A DNA stretch of 36,150 nucleotides from contig CAMVJW010000012.1 of assembly GCA_947167965.1 (NCBI GenBank), positions 1-36,150 on the forward strand. The letters run 5' to 3'. Of this stretch, positions 15,506 through 23,672 are shown one piece after another (within the stretch, counting starts at the first letter, position 1; each line of letters opens with the position of its first letter). The position numbers and the translations under genes were made by a program. Source of the stretch: an uncultured Clostridia bacterium. GTDB taxonomy: Bacteria > Bacillota > Clostridia > TANB77 > CAG-508. Below the pieces are notes generated by a model, which was given only the letters and a program-made list of their open reading frames with translations, was not told the origin of the DNA and did no database searches.

Positions 15506-15534
15506 ATTATACCACAAATTTAAGTTTTTTGCAA
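15506..15534 (-). promoter_or_regulatory. Promoter of the M23 peptidase gene
   Basis: Minus strand TTGCAA (15534-15529), 17 bp ending TGG, TATAAT (15511-15506). The predicted start near 15499 places the SD AAAGGAG (about 15477-15471) about 20 nt into the mRNA. Confidence 0.65.
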
Positions 15535-15591
15535 ATTTTGGTCGTAAAATTCACATTTTGGGCACATTAAACATTAGCTAATACAAGAAAA

Positions 15592-15612
15592 GTCAGAGAT
15601 TATCTCTCTGAC
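15592..15612 (-). terminator. Terminator after the hibernation factor gene
   Basis: GTCAGAGA (15592-15599) and TCTCTGAC (15605-15612) form a perfect 8-bp stem with a 5-nt loop, followed on the minus strand by TTTTCTTGTATT. Confidence 0.8.
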
Positions 15613-15638
15613 ATTATATTTTATTTTATTATTTAAAT

Positions 15639-16169
15639 TTATGCTTCTGGTTCAACAATACCATAGTTTTTACCATCTTTTAATCTATAAATAACACATA
15701 CTTTATTGTTTTCTATATTTATAAATGGTAAAAAATTATGTGTTGGTCTAGTTTGAAGTTCTAGCATTGCATCTTCTGGTGATAATGGTTTTATTTCATA
15801 ATAACCATATTTTAATATTTCATTTGAAATATCATTTTCTTTCTTTTCTGATTGATTTAACTCTTTTATAGAACCTTCTTTCATTTGTCTTTCTTTTTTA
15901 GTTTTAGCTTTTCTAATTTGTCCTTCAAGAATATCTACAACTTTATCAATTGAGGCATATAAGTCTTTTTCTTCTGACTCTGCTCTGTATTTTTCTCCAT
16001 TACTTGTAGTAACTAATACTTCTGCTATTTGTTCTTTTTTTTCTGTTCTAACAGTAACTTCTGCTGAAGATGATTCAAAGTATTTATCAATTCTTTCTAA
16101 TTTTCTTTCGACATAATCATTAATTCCTTCAGTAATTTCTATTTCCTTTCCTAAAACTTTTATTTCCAT
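15639..16169 (-). CDS. hpf: Ribosome hibernation-promoting factor, long form
   Basis: The long HPF/RaiA protein dimerises ribosomes into inactive 100S particles in starvation or stationary phase. The 176-residue product has the N-terminal HPF domain (about 1-100: MEIKVLGKEIEITEGINDYV ... LYASIDKVVDILEGQIRKAK), a charged linker and the C-terminal dimerisation domain (about 120-176: IKPLSPEDAMLELQ, THNFLPFIN, VIYRLKDGKNYGIVEP). Both parts are complete, so this is the long form typical of Firmicutes. It is a single-gene unit with its own promoter and terminator and a good AGGAGG SD. Confidence 0.95.
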   Translation of the reverse strand: MEIKVLGKEIEITEGINDYVERKLERIDKYFESSSAEVTVRTEKKEQIAEVLVTTSNGEKYRAESEEKDLYASIDKVVDILEGQIRKAKTKKERQMKEGSIKELNQSEKKENDISNEILKYGYYEIKPLSPEDAMLELQTRPTHNFLPFINIENNKVCVIYRLKDGKNYGIVEPEA

Positions 16170-16203
16170 TGTGATTCCTCCTATCTAATTTTAGTTGAGT
16201 TAA

Positions 16204-16232
16204 TTATATATATAAAATTATGATTTTGCAAG
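16204..16232 (-). promoter_or_regulatory. Promoter of hpf
   Basis: Minus strand TTGCAA (16232-16227), 17 bp, TATAAT (16209-16204). No extra SigB/SigH-like promoter was recognised, although hibernation factors are often under stress or stationary-phase control. Confidence 0.65.
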
Positions 16233-16262
16233 TACTTTGCCAATAATTCTTTATAACAGTTG

Positions 16263-19200
16263 TTATTCAAATAAATTCATTATTTCTTCTTTAGTAAATC
16301 TATTTATAAATGATGTTTTTGTAGATAGCATATTATCAATTAATTCTGTCTTTTTTTGTTGAAGTTCATATATTTTTTCCTCAATAGAATTACTTGTAAT
16401 TAATTTATAAACTTGAACATTATTTTTTTGACCTATTCTATATGCTCTATCTGTCGCTTGGTTCTCAGCAGAACTATTCCACCATGGATCAAAATGAATA
16501 ACCATATCTGCCCCTGTTAAATTTAATCCTGTTCCACCAGCTTTTAAAGAAATTAAAAATACTTTATATTCTTGAGAAGAATTAAATTTATCAACTAAAT
16601 CAATTCTTTCACTAACCTTAGTTTGGCCTGTAAGTTTAAAATATTTAATATTTCTTTCAGATAGCTCTTTTTGAATTATTTCAAACATTGATGTATATCC
16701 TGAAAACAAGAGTATTCTATGTCCAGAATTTATTGCATCTTCTATTATTTCCATACATTGAATAAGTTTACTAGATGTCCCTTTATAGTCTGAAATAAAT
16801 AAACTTGGATGACAGCATATTTGTCTTAATCTTGTAAGTGCTGCTAAAATCATAATCTGACTTTTTTCAAATCCATTAATATTTATTTGATCTGCAACAT
16901 CTTGTTTTGCTTTAACCAAATATGACATATATATTTTTTCTTGTTCTTCTGTCATAGTATTATTTAATACAGTAATAGTTTTATCTGGTAGCTCTGTTAA
17001 AACCTCTTTTTTTGTTCTTCTTAGTACAAATGGCTCTATTAACATCTTTAATTTTGACATTGCTGATTTATCATCATCTTTAACTATTGGCATCTCATAT
17101 AGTGTTTTAAATTTTTTATATTGAAATAAATATCCCGGCATAATAAAATCAAAAATTGACCATAATTCTGCTAAAGAATTTTCAATTGGAGTACCTGTTA
17201 ACGCAAATCTTGTATCTCCTTTTAGTTGCTTAATAGATTTTGCATTTTGAGTATTACTATTTTTTAAGTATTGTGCTTCATCTGCTATTATATATTTAAA
17301 TGTATAATTTTTTTCTTCATATTTTTCTATATCTCTTTTTAATAGATCATAAGATGTTATTATTAAATCATATTTTTCTAAATTTGAAATTATTTCTTTC
17401 CTTGCATTTGAATTTCCGGAAACAACCACCGCATTTAAACTACTTGTATACTTATTAGCTTCTTTCATCCAATTAAGTGCTAGTGAACTAGGAGAAACCA
17501 CTATACTTGTTTTAGATTCTTTTTCCTCATTTTTGTATGATAAAATTAAACTTAAAACCTGGATTGTTTTTCCTAATCCCATATCATCAGCTAAAATTCC
17601 GCCAAATTTATAATCATCTATTGTTTTTAACCAACTAAATCCTAATTTTTGATAATCTCTTAATATATTATCTACCTCTTTAGGAATCAATACGTTTTCA
17701 TTATAATTATCTTTTTCAAGGTTTTCTATAATTTTCTTATATTCTGTATTTTGAGTTGCCTTTGTACTTTTATATCTTTTTAAAAGTTCATTTAAATATA
17801 GAGTTCTGTTTACAGGTAACTTTATAGTATTATTTTTTATTGATTTGTAATCTATTTCCATTCCAGAAGAAAGCTTATCTAAAAATTCCATATCTTCATT
17901 TTCAGACAAATTCAAAAAGCTTCCATTTTTTAATCTATGAAATTTTTTCTTAAGCTTGTATTTTTCCATAACTTCTTGTATTTCTTCTGGTGATATATTA
18001 AGTTTTGATAAATCTATATTTAATAAGTTGTTTTCGACCTTTACACCTATTGTTCCTACTTTAGGTTCTTTAATTTCTTTTGTTTTAAAATTATCAGTAA
18101 CCAATACTTCAAATTTTTGCATATATAGATTTATATCATCTGTCATAAATTTATATATTAATTCATCATCAGGAAGTATAAACCTCATATTTTTTTTATC
18201 TATCATAAATCCAGACTTCATAAATAAATTCAATGCTCTGTCTTCTTCTAATTGATTTCTTAAAACTTGAGTTTTTACTTCTTCAATTGGATTAAATTCT
18301 TCATCTCCATAACAAAATTTAGAATCTAATGTTAAAAAGTTGTTATCATCAAAATCTAGAAATACTTTAACAGCTAATTTTTGTGGCTTGTATTCTTCTA
18401 GTTCTTTTAAATCCATTCCTTGAACTTTAACATTTCCTTCTATTTTAGGCATTATTATAGAATAAAAATCTTTCAAATCTTCTTTTCTTAAAAACATTTC
18501 AGATGTATAATTTTCTCTAAATGCTTTTATTATTCTTAAATGTGAATTTGCAAATTTTTTATCACATCTATATAATTTGTTTTGATCTAATAAATAAGTA
18601 TATTTATTTCCATTAAAAATTGCTATTTTAAATATATCAATATTTGGTCTTAATGTTAATTCTGAATCATTAATTCTTGCTAAATCAAATTCTATATTTG
18701 GATTAGATTCTATAAATTCAAGTTTTTCATTTGAAAACTCATAAGTAAAATTAACCTTTTTATCTTTTAGAATATCAAAAGCCTCGTCAATTGTGCTTTC
18801 TCCAAGTATTATTTCTGACTTGTTAAATGATGGCCCGTAATAATTATACCTATTATTCTGGCTTGAATATTTCATTATTTCTGCATATTTTAAGATAAAA
18901 TCTAATAATGGTTTTGATTCTTCTTTAAAATTTTCTTTTATATGTACAAATTCTAATTTATCTCCATATTTTTGAAAACTCTTATTTTTCATAAGTAAAT
19001 AAAAATCTGTTAAATCTTTAAGTTTATACATTCTTGAATTTCCTATTTTAAATTCTAATTTTAAACCATAAGAATATTTATCATATTCAATTTTAGTTTC
19101 TATTTTAATTTTATCTTTTTCTGGTAATAATTCTAAATTTGATCCATTAATTTCGTGTATTTCATCATTATAAAATGTATTTATTAAATTAGTAAAATTT

Positions 19201-19568
19201 TTATACTTTGCTAATTTATTTACACTTTTTTTATTATTTACTAGGTTTTCATTTTCATTATCCCAGAATTTTGTTTGTTCAAATTTTAAGAGAGTTGCAA
19301 CAATGTGCTTACATGCAGAATAATTATTTAAATAATCAATACACTCACAAGATGCAACATCTAACTCCCCATTTTTTACATCTATATTAACTTCATATTT
19401 ATCAAAATAGCCACTTACAATTGATTTTACGCTAAAATTGTTTGGATTATCATAATCAAGTTTAATAATGCTAACATTGCCTTGTTTTACATATGTTTTT
19501 GCTCTTTGTAATCTTGCATTACCAGCTTCATCATATATTTCTTGAGATAATTGTTTATTAATTAACAT
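16263..19568 (-). CDS. SWIM zinc-finger SNF2-family helicase
   Basis: A 1101-residue SNF2-family ATPase, presumably a DNA translocase; bacterial members of this type are common in Firmicutes and their exact role is unclear. The N-terminus carries a SWIM zinc finger (C74, C76, C86, H88: SCEC ... CKH), followed by a long bacterial SNF2-associated region (about 100-620). The helicase core has Walker A ADDMGLGKT (about 657-666), the Walker B-type box ADEAQ (about 762), ALTGTPIENS, and a C-terminal helicase lobe with FSGYTSM, GGTGLNLTGADMVIHFDPWWN and the arginine motif QATDRAYRIGQ. All motifs are intact. It is a single gene with its own promoter and GAGGAG SD, and no nuclease or methylase partner lies nearby. 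Confidence 0.93.
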   Translation of the reverse strand: MLINKQLSQEIYDEAGNARLQRAKTYVKQGNVSIIKLDYDNPNNFSVKSIVSGYFDKYEVNIDVKNGELDVASCECIDYLNNYSACKHIVATLLKFEQTKFWDNENENLVNNKKSVNKLAKYKNFTNLINTFYNDEIHEINGSNLELLPEKDKIKIETKIEYDKYSYGLKLEFKIGNSRMYKLKDLTDFYLLMKNKSFQKYGDKLEFVHIKENFKEESKPLLDFILKYAEIMKYSSQNNRYNYYGPSFNKSEIILGESTIDEAFDILKDKKVNFTYEFSNEKLEFIESNPNIEFDLARINDSELTLRPNIDIFKIAIFNGNKYTYLLDQNKLYRCDKKFANSHLRIIKAFRENYTSEMFLRKEDLKDFYSIIMPKIEGNVKVQGMDLKELEEYKPQKLAVKVFLDFDDNNFLTLDSKFCYGDEEFNPIEEVKTQVLRNQLEEDRALNLFMKSGFMIDKKNMRFILPDDELIYKFMTDDINLYMQKFEVLVTDNFKTKEIKEPKVGTIGVKVENNLLNIDLSKLNISPEEIQEVMEKYKLKKKFHRLKNGSFLNLSENEDMEFLDKLSSGMEIDYKSIKNNTIKLPVNRTLYLNELLKRYKSTKATQNTEYKKIIENLEKDNYNENVLIPKEVDNILRDYQKLGFSWLKTIDDYKFGGILADDMGLGKTIQVLSLILSYKNEEKESKTSIVVSPSSLALNWMKEANKYTSSLNAVVVSGNSNARKEIISNLEKYDLIITSYDLLKRDIEKYEEKNYTFKYIIADEAQYLKNSNTQNAKSIKQLKGDTRFALTGTPIENSLAELWSIFDFIMPGYLFQYKKFKTLYEMPIVKDDDKSAMSKLKMLIEPFVLRRTKKEVLTELPDKTITVLNNTMTEEQEKIYMSYLVKAKQDVADQININGFEKSQIMILAALTRLRQICCHPSLFISDYKGTSSKLIQCMEIIEDAINSGHRILLFSGYTSMFEIIQKELSERNIKYFKLTGQTKVSERIDLVDKFNSSQEYKVFLISLKAGGTGLNLTGADMVIHFDPWWNSSAENQATDRAYRIGQKNNVQVYKLITSNSIEEKIYELQQKKTELIDNMLSTKTSFINRFTKEEIMNLFE

Positions 19569-19602
19569 ATAAATCTCCTCAAATTATTATTTCTGAAGAA
19601 CT

Positions 19603-19631
19603 ATTATATCTTACTTTCCTATTTTTTTCAA
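19603..19631 (-). promoter_or_regulatory. Promoter of the SNF2 helicase gene
   Basis: Minus strand TTGAAA (19631-19626), 17 bp, TATAAT (19608-19603); the leader is about 28 nt. Confidence 0.6.
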
Positions 19632-19720
19632 GAGATGGCCCTATTTTTTATTACTAATATAGTTATTAAAACTATTAACTAGAATTCTAATATGTATTTT
19701 AAAAACAAATTATTTCCATC

Positions 19721-19748
19721 AAAAAAGAACTGCTTAACTACAGTTCTT
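19721..19748 (-). terminator. Terminator of the sip/TasA-like cluster
   Basis: AAGAACTG (19725-19732) pairs with CAGTTCTT (19741-19748) around an 8-nt loop; the minus strand continues with six T residues. Confidence 0.75.
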
Positions 19749-19751
19749 GAA

Positions 19752-20345
19752 TTATTTATTTTCCATTTCATATTCAATTCTTTTTCTTCTTCTTCTACTT
19801 TTTAGTTTGTCTTTTTTATTTGCTCTAGTTGCAATAATATAGTATGTAATTAATAATACAATTATTGCAATCTTTCCTCGGAAAAATAATGCAATATTCC
19901 CAATCCATGGAATTTTGAATACAACCTTACCCTCAATTAAGTTTGCTGTTACTTCTTCACTATCCTCTGAATTATTATTATCTCCTTTTGTTTTGAATAC
20001 AAGTTTATTACTGTTTTCTACTTTTATAATTCTATGTGTAACTATAATCTGACCTTGTCTAAATGAGATTACATCTCCTTCTTTTAAAGAATTCGCATTT
20101 GTATTTTTAGCAACAACTATATCTCCAATATTATAATTAGGTTTCATACTTCCTGATATTATTACATATGTTTTTATTCCAAAAAAACTAGGTGTTTTAT
20201 TGGGATTAATTATACTTTGTATAATTAATGAAATATTATATACTAAAATAGGAATTATAATCGTACATGCAACTATTCTAGTAATTTTTTTTATCTTCTT
20301 TTTTCTTAATTGTCTTTTTTGAATAGCTTCATTTGTATATAGCAT
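19752..20345 (-). CDS. SipW-type (ER-type) signal peptidase I, second copy
   Basis: This membrane protease would remove signal peptides from TasA-like proteins. The 197-residue protein has a basic N-terminus, a transmembrane helix (about 24-46), the catalytic Ser66 in ISGSMKP, and His104 in VTHRI in place of the lysine of ordinary SPase I, which marks the SipW/eukaryotic ER type. TKGDNNNSED follows, then a C-terminal transmembrane helix (about 153-172) and a strongly basic tail (KSRRRRKR). It follows a TasA-like gene by 18 bp and is the last gene of the cluster. A second, different SipW-type peptidase lies at the front of the cluster, so the two may differ in substrate. Confidence 0.88.
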   Translation of the reverse strand: MLYTNEAIQKRQLRKKKIKKITRIVACTIIIPILVYNISLIIQSIINPNKTPSFFGIKTYVIISGSMKPNYNIGDIVVAKNTNANSLKEGDVISFRQGQIIVTHRIIKVENSNKLVFKTKGDNNNSEDSEEVTANLIEGKVVFKIPWIGNIALFFRGKIAIIVLLITYYIIATRANKKDKLKSRRRRKRIEYEMENK

Positions 20346-20363
20346 TATTTTTCACCCTCTTGT

Positions 20364-21050
20364 TTACTTTCCTATTCTACTTGCAATTACAGATAATTTT
20401 AATGTATAGTATATGTCATTTTCTGAGCTTCCAATTCTTGTATCTTCTTCATCAGATGTTTCTTCCCAATACCAATCTAATGTAAACACATTATTTGAAT
20501 TTTTCAAAACCTTTACATCACTTAAATTTAATTTATTTAAATCAACATATTCGTTTTCTGAACCTCTTATATAGATATTATCTATTTTTAATCTATATTT
20601 CATATTTACTTTTTCTGTCATTATATCAGAAAACATAATATCATAATTTATATCATAATCTGTAACATTTTGAATACAGAACTTAAAAGATCCCTTTGAA
20701 TTTGGTGCAATTAATTTTTTATCTTCTTCTTTTTCATTAGAAAATATATCTAATACTGTATTTTTTAGGTTATTGTTGTTATCACCAGAAATATTAATAA
20801 TACTTAAGTTATCAAATTGTGCATTTACTTGTTTTATATCTCCATATCTATACCCAATTCTTCCTAATTTTGCAACTAAAAATATATATAATATTATTAT
20901 AATAAGAATTAGTGTAATTAAAAAATATATAATTCTTTTGTATTTTCTTAGTTGTCCTCTTTCTTCACTGTATTCTGAATTATTCATATCGTTATCTTTT
21001 ATCTCAATTGTATTTTGATTATTATTTATTTTTTCTTCAATTTTATTCAT
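20364..21050 (-). CDS. Membrane-anchored TasA/camelysin-like protein
   Basis: The frame opens at 21065 (GTG), but that codon is part of the SD (GTGAGGT), so the ATG at 21050 is used, giving 228 residues. A cytoplasmic, Asn/Glu-rich stretch of about 35 residues precedes one transmembrane helix (IIYFLITLILIIIILYIFLV). The extracellular part has features of the TasA/camelysin fold: IAPNSKGSFKFCIQNVTDYDINYDI, comparable to the IAPGVEGEFGIEIVNQS of its neighbour (only APxxxGxFxxxIxN is shared), and LDWYWEE near the end, comparable to KWRWAYE. The long cytoplasmic N-terminus suggests it stays anchored or acts as an accessory or anchor protein, as TapA does for TasA; this is inference. Confidence 0.65.
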   Translation of the reverse strand: MNKIEEKINNNQNTIEIKDNDMNNSEYSEERGQLRKYKRIIYFLITLILIIIILYIFLVAKLGRIGYRYGDIKQVNAQFDNLSIINISGDNNNNLKNTVLDIFSNEKEEDKKLIAPNSKGSFKFCIQNVTDYDINYDIMFSDIMTEKVNMKYRLKIDNIYIRGSENEYVDLNKLNLSDVKVLKNSNNVFTLDWYWEETSDEEDTRIGSSENDIYYTLKLSVIASRIGK

Positions 21051-21081
21051 AAAATTATACCTCACATATAAAATTACTCAC

Positions 21082-21156
21082 AAAAAAACTTTATAAAAGT
21101 TTTTTTGTCAATAATTTTTAATAAAAGCTCTATTCAAAGCTAAATAGAGCTTTTAT
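21082..21156 (-). terminator. Two stacked hairpins after the TasA-like gene
   Basis: The stronger stem pairs ATAAAAGCTCTATT (21121-21134) with 21143-21156, perfect over 14 bp with an 8-nt loop and a U-rich tail on the minus strand. A second hairpin of A7CTTT/AAAGT7 (21082-21092 with 21096-21106) follows. Together they probably stop or attenuate reading from the abundant TasA-like gene into the two genes behind it. Confidence 0.7.
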
Positions 21157-21165
21157 TATATTTTA

Positions 21166-21843
21166 TTAGTTAACTTGAGTAACAACTACTTTAGCATTAA
21201 CTGTAACTTCTGGTTTTGTAGCTGATTTTGCAGCTATTCCTAATGCAGTATCTGTTTCATCTGTTTGAGTTGTTGTAAAGTTACTGCTGCTAGCTCCTTC
21301 ATAAGCCCATCTCCATTTTACTGTTACTGTTTTAGAACCATTACCTTTAGCTAGTTCAGTGCTTTTAGTAGTATCTGATCCATCATTATGATCATATGCT
21401 GTAACATCTAAATCATTTGCAGCTGATTTCCAAGTAGTTCCATTATCAACACTAAATTCTATTGGAATATTAGATGTATTTGTTAATGTATAATCAATAG
21501 CATATTTAGCTGTAACTTCTGATTGGTTAACTATTTCTATACCAAATTCTCCTTCAACACCAGGTGCAATTAAATTATCTGCAACATCTGCTTCATCATT
21601 ATGATCTAATGTATCATTTATAGTATCAAATAGATTAAATGTAAACTCTTGAGTTGTTGCACTTGCAATATCTGTATCATTAACTAATACTGACCATTTT
21701 GCAACTTTTACATTATCAGAACCTTCTATTGAAGAAGTATATTTTGAATATGTTCCAGAAACCAATATTAATGTTACCATTGTTAGTAATAAAACTAATG
21801 CAGCAAATTTGTAAACCTTATTATTTTTTTTCATTTGTTTCAC
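21166..21843 (-). CDS. TasA/camelysin-family secreted protein
   Basis: Likely major secreted fibre or matrix-type protein. The 225-residue precursor has a basic N-terminus (MKQMKKNNKVYKF), a hydrophobic core (AALVLLLTMVTLILVSGT) and the SipW-type junction SGTYSKYTSS, after which SPase cleavage is expected. The mature domain is Thr/Asn/Asp-rich, with IAPGVEGEFGIEIVNQS, PIEFSVDNG, VKWRWAYEG and a final strand VTVNAKVVVTQ, as in TasA/CalY-like jelly-roll proteins. It has a very strong SD (GGGGGAGG, 8 bases before the ATG), a TG-extended -10 about 70-80 nt upstream and a double terminator, all pointing to high expression. It follows a SipW-type peptidase gene, its expected processing enzyme. Confidence 0.8.
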   Translation of the reverse strand: MKQMKKNNKVYKFAALVLLLTMVTLILVSGTYSKYTSSIEGSDNVKVAKWSVLVNDTDIASATTQEFTFNLFDTINDTLDHNDEADVADNLIAPGVEGEFGIEIVNQSEVTAKYAIDYTLTNTSNIPIEFSVDNGTTWKSAANDLDVTAYDHNDGSDTTKSTELAKGNGSKTVTVKWRWAYEGASSSNFTTTQTDETDTALGIAAKSATKPEVTVNAKVVVTQVN

Positions 21844-21928
21844 CTCCCCCTACGTATGAATTAATTTTATTTATTCAAATTTAAAATTGTGCATCATAAC
21901 ACAAACTTTAAAAATTTAAAATCAAAAA

Positions 21929-22534
21929 TTATTTTCTTTGTAGTCTTTTGTTTTCTTGTTTTAGTTCTTCTAATTCTTTTTCTAATTTTCTTTCTTTTCT
22001 TTCTTTTTCTTTGTAATATTTTTCGTCATTTTTAGAATCTATTGATTGTAAAAATAATAATATTATTATTGGTATTGATAAACATACTATAATTCCAATA
22101 GGTGTTTGTATAAACATTGCTAAATTTCCAACTCTGGCAATTTTAAATTTGTATATTCCTTCTACTTGTGAATCTACAACATAACCTTTGTCTTGTGAAT
22201 TATTATTATCACCTTTTGTTATATAATGCTTTACACCATTTACATTTTCTATTTTAACTATCCTATGAGTTATTACTATATTTTCTTCTCTAAAAGCTAT
22301 TATATCATTTTCTTTTAATTTGCTTGTATCTACTTCTTTTACAACAACTATGTCTCCTGCACAAATGTCTGTTTCCATTGAACCAGAAAGTACAATAAAT
22401 GGTTTCCATCCAAAAAATGAAGGTACTTCATCTGGCTTTGTATATGAATTTATTAAAATTACTAAATTTACAAATAAGACTGGAACCATAATTATCAATA
22501 CTATAGCCGTTATAATTCTTTTTGTAATTTTCAT
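21929..22534 (-). CDS. SipW-type signal peptidase I, first copy
   Basis: An ER-type signal peptidase expected to process the TasA-like protein encoded next. The first ATG of the frame (22546) sits one base from the SD AAAGG, so the ATG at 22534 is preferred (201 residues, MKITKRIITAIVLI). It has a transmembrane helix (about 7-29), Ser52 in LSGSME, His90 in ITHRI (SipW dyad), TKGDNNNSQDKGYV, a second transmembrane helix (about 138-160) and a long charged coiled-coil tail (KERKERKLEKELEELKQENK) that is unusual for the family and might dock a partner. The two peptidases of the cluster are clearly homologous but diverged. Confidence 0.88.
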   Translation of the reverse strand: MKITKRIITAIVLIIMVPVLFVNLVILINSYTKPDEVPSFFGWKPFIVLSGSMETDICAGDIVVVKEVDTSKLKENDIIAFREENIVITHRIVKIENVNGVKHYITKGDNNNSQDKGYVVDSQVEGIYKFKIARVGNLAMFIQTPIGIIVCLSIPIIILLFLQSIDSKNDEKYYKEKERKERKLEKELEELKQENKRLQRK

Positions 22535-22683
22535 ACTAAAGCTCATCCTTTCGCTTTTTCTTAAAGTAAATTATCTATTTCTATTTTATTAAACTACATT
22601 TTTTTTTATTTGTCATTAGTTTTAGGCAAAATGTCATAAATTTAAAATATTTGTAACATTTTAGTAATAATTTTTATATAAAC

Positions 22684-22711
22684 TTGATTTTATATTCTAT
22701 TTTGGTATACT
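22684..22711 (+). promoter_or_regulatory. Promoter of the radical SAM gene, predicting a leaderless mRNA
   Basis: TTGATT (22684-22689), 16 bp ending TTGG, TATACT (22706-22711). Seven bases past the -10 is 22718, the A of the start codon, and no Shine-Dalgarno sequence precedes it. Confidence 0.5.
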
Positions 22712-22717
22712 TATTTT

Positions 22718-23647
22718 ATGGAAACTCAATATAGATATAATAAATTAAATAATTACTTTAAAAATAAATATGGTGAAAAAACGCTAAAAATATGCATAGA
22801 TGGTGGTTTTACTTGCCCTAATAGAGATGGCTCTCTTTCAAATAAAGGTTGTATTTTTTGTAGTCAAATGGGTTCGGGTGAACATTTATCACATTATAAT
22901 AAAACAGATTTTACTAACATTAATATAAAAGAGCAAATTATATCATATTTTAATAGTTATAAAGCTAAAAGAGCCAATAAATTTATAGCATATTTTCAAA
23001 ATTTTACAAATACATATGATTCAATTGAAAATCTTAAATCTAAATATAATTCTGCATTAATTGATGATAGAATTGTTTGTTTAGATATTGCAACTCGACC
23101 AGATTGTATAAATGAAGATATTTGTAAAATGTTAACTTTTTTTAAGAAAAAAGTTGATGTATTTGTAGAATTAGGTCTTCAAACATCAAATGATAAAACA
23201 GGTATGTTTATTAATAGATGTTATAATTCAGATGTATTTACATATGCTTTAAGTCTGCTTAACAAATATAATATTGAATCAATAGTTCATATTATGATAG
23301 GTCTACCTAATGAAACTGAATTAGATTTAAAAAATACAGTTAAATTTTTAAATAATCATATGTATCAAGGTTTAAAAATTCACTCTACATATATTGTAAA
23401 AAATACTCAACTTGAAAAACTATATTTAGAAAAAAAATATGAGTCAATAAGTCTTGATTACTACATAAAAAATGCGTGTTATGTTCTAACACACATTAAT
23501 CCAAATATTATAATTCATAAAATTTCTGGAGATGCTCCAAAAGATATTTTGGTTGCACCTAAATGGAATTCTCACAAAAAACTTATTTTAAATGGTATTG
23601 ATAAATATATGAGAGAAAATGATTTATATCAAGGGATGTTATTTTAA
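22718..23647 (+). CDS. Radical SAM protein, YhcC/YtqA (TIGR01212) family
   Basis: A predicted iron-sulfur radical SAM enzyme of the YhcC/YtqA family, whose substrate is not established to my knowledge. The 309-residue protein starts directly with the family's N-terminal segment RYNKLNNYFKNKYGEKTLKI and has the extended cluster motif with Cys in FTCPNRDG and GCIFCS, then GSGEH, VELGLQTS and a C-terminal H.....GDAPKDILVAPKW segment. Length is normal. It is one of few plus-strand genes, divergent from the SipW-type peptidase, and is followed by a strong terminator. The start at 22718 agrees with homologous N-termini although no SD is present. Confidence 0.9.
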   Translation: METQYRYNKLNNYFKNKYGEKTLKICIDGGFTCPNRDGSLSNKGCIFCSQMGSGEHLSHYNKTDFTNINIKEQIISYFNSYKAKRANKFIAYFQNFTNTYDSIENLKSKYNSALIDDRIVCLDIATRPDCINEDICKMLTFFKKKVDVFVELGLQTSNDKTGMFINRCYNSDVFTYALSLLNKYNIESIVHIMIGLPNETELDLKNTVKFLNNHMYQGLKIHSTYIVKNTQLEKLYLEKKYESISLDYYIKNACYVLTHINPNIIIHKISGDAPKDILVAPKWNSHKKLILNGIDKYMRENDLYQGMLF

Positions 23648-23661
23648 AAATAACATCCCTT
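23631..23661 (+). terminator. Terminator of the radical SAM gene
   Basis: AAGGGATGTTATTTT (23631-23645) pairs with 23647-23661; allowing a normal loop, about 13 bp of stem, followed by TTTGTTTTTTC. The TAA stop is in the loop region. It separates the gene from convergent glyA. Confidence 0.8.
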
Positions 23662-23672
23662 TTGTTTTTTCT

